In this document: in pieces, positions 62,854 through 64,000 of the stretch
How positions within the stretch are numbered: the stretch's first letter is position 1
How the letters are laid out: every line of letters begins with the position of its first letter
DNA from: Methanoregula sp. UBA154
GTDB taxonomy: Archaea; Halobacteriota; Methanomicrobia; Methanomicrobiales; Methanospirillaceae
Direction: 5' to 3'
Assembly: GCA_002502245.1 (NCBI GenBank)
Contig: DAPW01000010.1
Location: 8,138-72,137 of the forward strand
DNA: 64,000 bases
The notes under the pieces: generated by a model
The model's database searches: none
What the model saw: only the letters and a program-made list of their open reading frames with translations
Told to the model about the DNA's origin: nothing
Made by a program: the position numbers and the translations under genes

Positions 62854-63705
62854 ATGCCGGCATATTATTTTTCCATAGACGGGATCAAGAGCGGGGAGCG
62901 ATCCGATCCTGCTACGGACAGACTCGTCACCCTCCAGTACCAGAAGATCGACCTGACAACGGGCGAACCGCTGGATGCGCTCGTTATCCTCCGGGAATGG
63001 GAGCACCCGGAACAGGAGATCGTGACCACCTTCTACAACCAGTTCTTCCGGCCGGGTACTCCGGTCACGCAGTTTATCCCGGTGGGGCTGAACCTCGATT
63101 ATGCCTTTGAGATGCTCGTCGCACTGTTCCGGAAATACGGTCTTGTGCCTCCGTCCAGCCACGAGCTCTACTACCAGCGGCCCCGCTTCGATCTCCGGCC
63201 GATCATCGTCCTCCTGAACAACGGGCGGTTTGCGGGGGCGAACCTCGATGCCTTCACGTTAAAAAAAGGCGAGGACCGGCACATGGAGAAATGGTATGAC
63301 AAGAAGGAATATGGCCGGATTGAGCACTATGTGAGGGAGGAAGCCGCCCGGTTCTTAAAGGTGCTCCAGTACCTGAGCAGGCACAAGTCCCGGCTGGGAA
63401 TTGCCGTGAAGGAAGCACGGAGCCCCGGAAAAAACCCCCGCCCGACAACCCCGGCGCCGGCGGCAGCCCCGGCATCGCGGCCTCCGGTGCAACCCCGGCC
63501 GGTTACCGTGGCAGCAGCAACCGGAAAACCAGTTCCCCGGGACCGCCCGGCCCCGGCCGCAGGAAGGGCTTCCCACACGCTCCTGCCGGCACCGGAACGG
63601 ACCCCTGCCGAACGGAAACGGTCCCCGCCCGGCCGGAACCAGCTTGCCAAACACCCGTCGGCAAAGAATGCGCCTGCGAAGAAGGGTCCGGGGAAACGCC
63701 GGTAG
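62854..63705 (+). CDS. Possible ribonuclease H-like fold protein with long basic tail
   Basis: 283 residues. The first 190 form a folded domain with a hint of an exonuclease-type core (Y-F-S-I-D-G-I-K-S-G near 5, L-V-T-L-Q-Y-Q-K-I-D near 25, G-L-N-L-D-Y-A-F-E-M-L near 85). The acidic catalytic set is not clear, so activity is doubtful. The last 90 residues are Ala/Pro/Lys/Arg-rich and surely disordered. The start at 62854 gives M-P-A-Y-Y-F-S; the longer frame is unlikely. Confidence 0.5.
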   Translation: MPAYYFSIDGIKSGERSDPATDRLVTLQYQKIDLTTGEPLDALVILREWEHPEQEIVTTFYNQFFRPGTPVTQFIPVGLNLDYAFEMLVALFRKYGLVPPSSHELYYQRPRFDLRPIIVLLNNGRFAGANLDAFTLKKGEDRHMEKWYDKKEYGRIEHYVREEAARFLKVLQYLSRHKSRLGIAVKEARSPGKNPRPTTPAPAAAPASRPPVQPRPVTVAAATGKPVPRDRPAPAAGRASHTLLPAPERTPAERKRSPPGRNQLAKHPSAKNAPAKKGPGKRR

Positions 63706-63717
63706 GCGGGCATGCTC

Positions 63718-63725
63718 TTTTTTTT
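63718..63725 (+). terminator. Oligo-T terminator
   Basis: A T run about 12 bp after the stop of the preceding gene. Confidence 0.45.
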
Positions 63726-63775
63726 AGCCGGGAATCCGGGTCCCTGCCGCTATCAGGGGGCTCCGCGATCCTGGC

Positions 63776-63930
63776 ATGGTCCGGGTGGGCCATGAAATCC
63801 TCATGTGCTGCTCCGGGAAGGAGCGGGTGCACTGCCACCGGGGGCTGGTGACGGCATGGTTCCGTGAGACAACAGGGATCCGCGTCCCTGAACCGGGGGA
63901 GGACCCGCTCACGCAGCTGAGACGGTGATG
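63776..63930 (+). pseudogene. DUF488 C-terminal fragment
   Basis: The frame M-V-R-V-G-H-E-I-L-M-C-C-S-G-K-E-R-V-H-C, H-R-G-L-V-T-A-W-F and E-P-G-E-D is about 60 percent identical to the C-terminal half of the DUF488 protein at 62390, but the N-terminal half is missing. It is a truncated duplicate. Confidence 0.6.
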
Positions 63931-63945
63931 GCGCCCGAATCCCTC

Positions 63946-64000
63946 AGGTGCCGGCCCGGCTCTGTTCAACCATCCGGACCTGCTTCATGACCTCCCGCAT
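63946..64000 (-). CDS. Possible 3' end of a minus-strand gene (cut by window edge)
   Basis: The minus strand reads M-R-E-V-M-K-Q-V-R-M-V-E-Q-S-R-A-G-T and stops at 63946. The frame is open to the window edge. Too short to identify. Confidence 0.3.

Overview
The window looks like chromosomal DNA of a hydrogenotrophic methanogen of the order Methanomicrobiales (Methanoregula-like is my best guess; the species cannot be fixed from this sequence). The reasons are an Eha-type energy-converting hydrogenase operon fused directly to formylmethanofuran dehydrogenase genes, many archaeal lipoproteins with Thr/Pro-rich linkers, archaeal TATA boxes (TTTATA, CTATAAATA) close to start codons, oligo-T terminators and a fairly GC-rich composition. 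No rRNA, tRNA or CRISPR was found.

Layout. 1-13.8 kb: the 5' end of thiM, a PAPS-reductase-like/cysteine desulfurase fusion, small housekeeping proteins, a CopB-type copper ATPase broken by an in-frame TAG, a tandem pair of cytochrome-b561-like membrane proteins, and an Acr3 arsenite exporter with a C_GCAxxG_C_C protein. 14.2-21.3 kb: a compact V-type ATPase operon of the spirochaete/chlamydia gene order (E-DUF2764-A-B-D-I-K). 21.9-22.8 kb: a tandem UspA protein. 23.5-34.4 kb: one long minus-strand operon running ehaB-C-D-E-F-G-H-I-J-K/L-M-N-O-P and then fmdD-B-A-C. This links a membrane ion-driven, ferredoxin-reducing hydrogenase to the first step of methanogenesis.

35.4-45.7 kb is a metalloid-response region. 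A minus-strand operon encodes two ArsP/DUF318 permeases, a thioredoxin-like protein, two DGC-domain proteins, a ferredoxin:thioredoxin reductase catalytic subunit and a DUF2703 protein. It is divergent from an ArsR regulator. Downstream lie three lipoproteins ending in a Gly-Cys-Gly-Cys tail, two tiny Cys-cluster ORFs and an ArsF-like/ArsG-like pair. Four start codons there share an AT-rich near-palindrome exactly 22 nt upstream. 45.8-64 kb holds a C39-like peptidase, a DUF2193 protein with a strong leader hairpin, a CDF transporter, a thioredoxin-CcdA fusion, an ABC exporter, an AI-2E family permease, DUF504, DUF1801, AlkZ-like and lipoprotein genes, an hsdR remnant joined to a 25-nt direct-repeat array, and two DUF488 genes, one of them only a fragment.

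The most unusual structure is a family of six composite intergenic repeats of about 430-480 bp plus one solo half copy. Each composite is built from two GC-hairpin-rich modules with their own terminal inverted repeats. One module sits in either orientation relative to the other.
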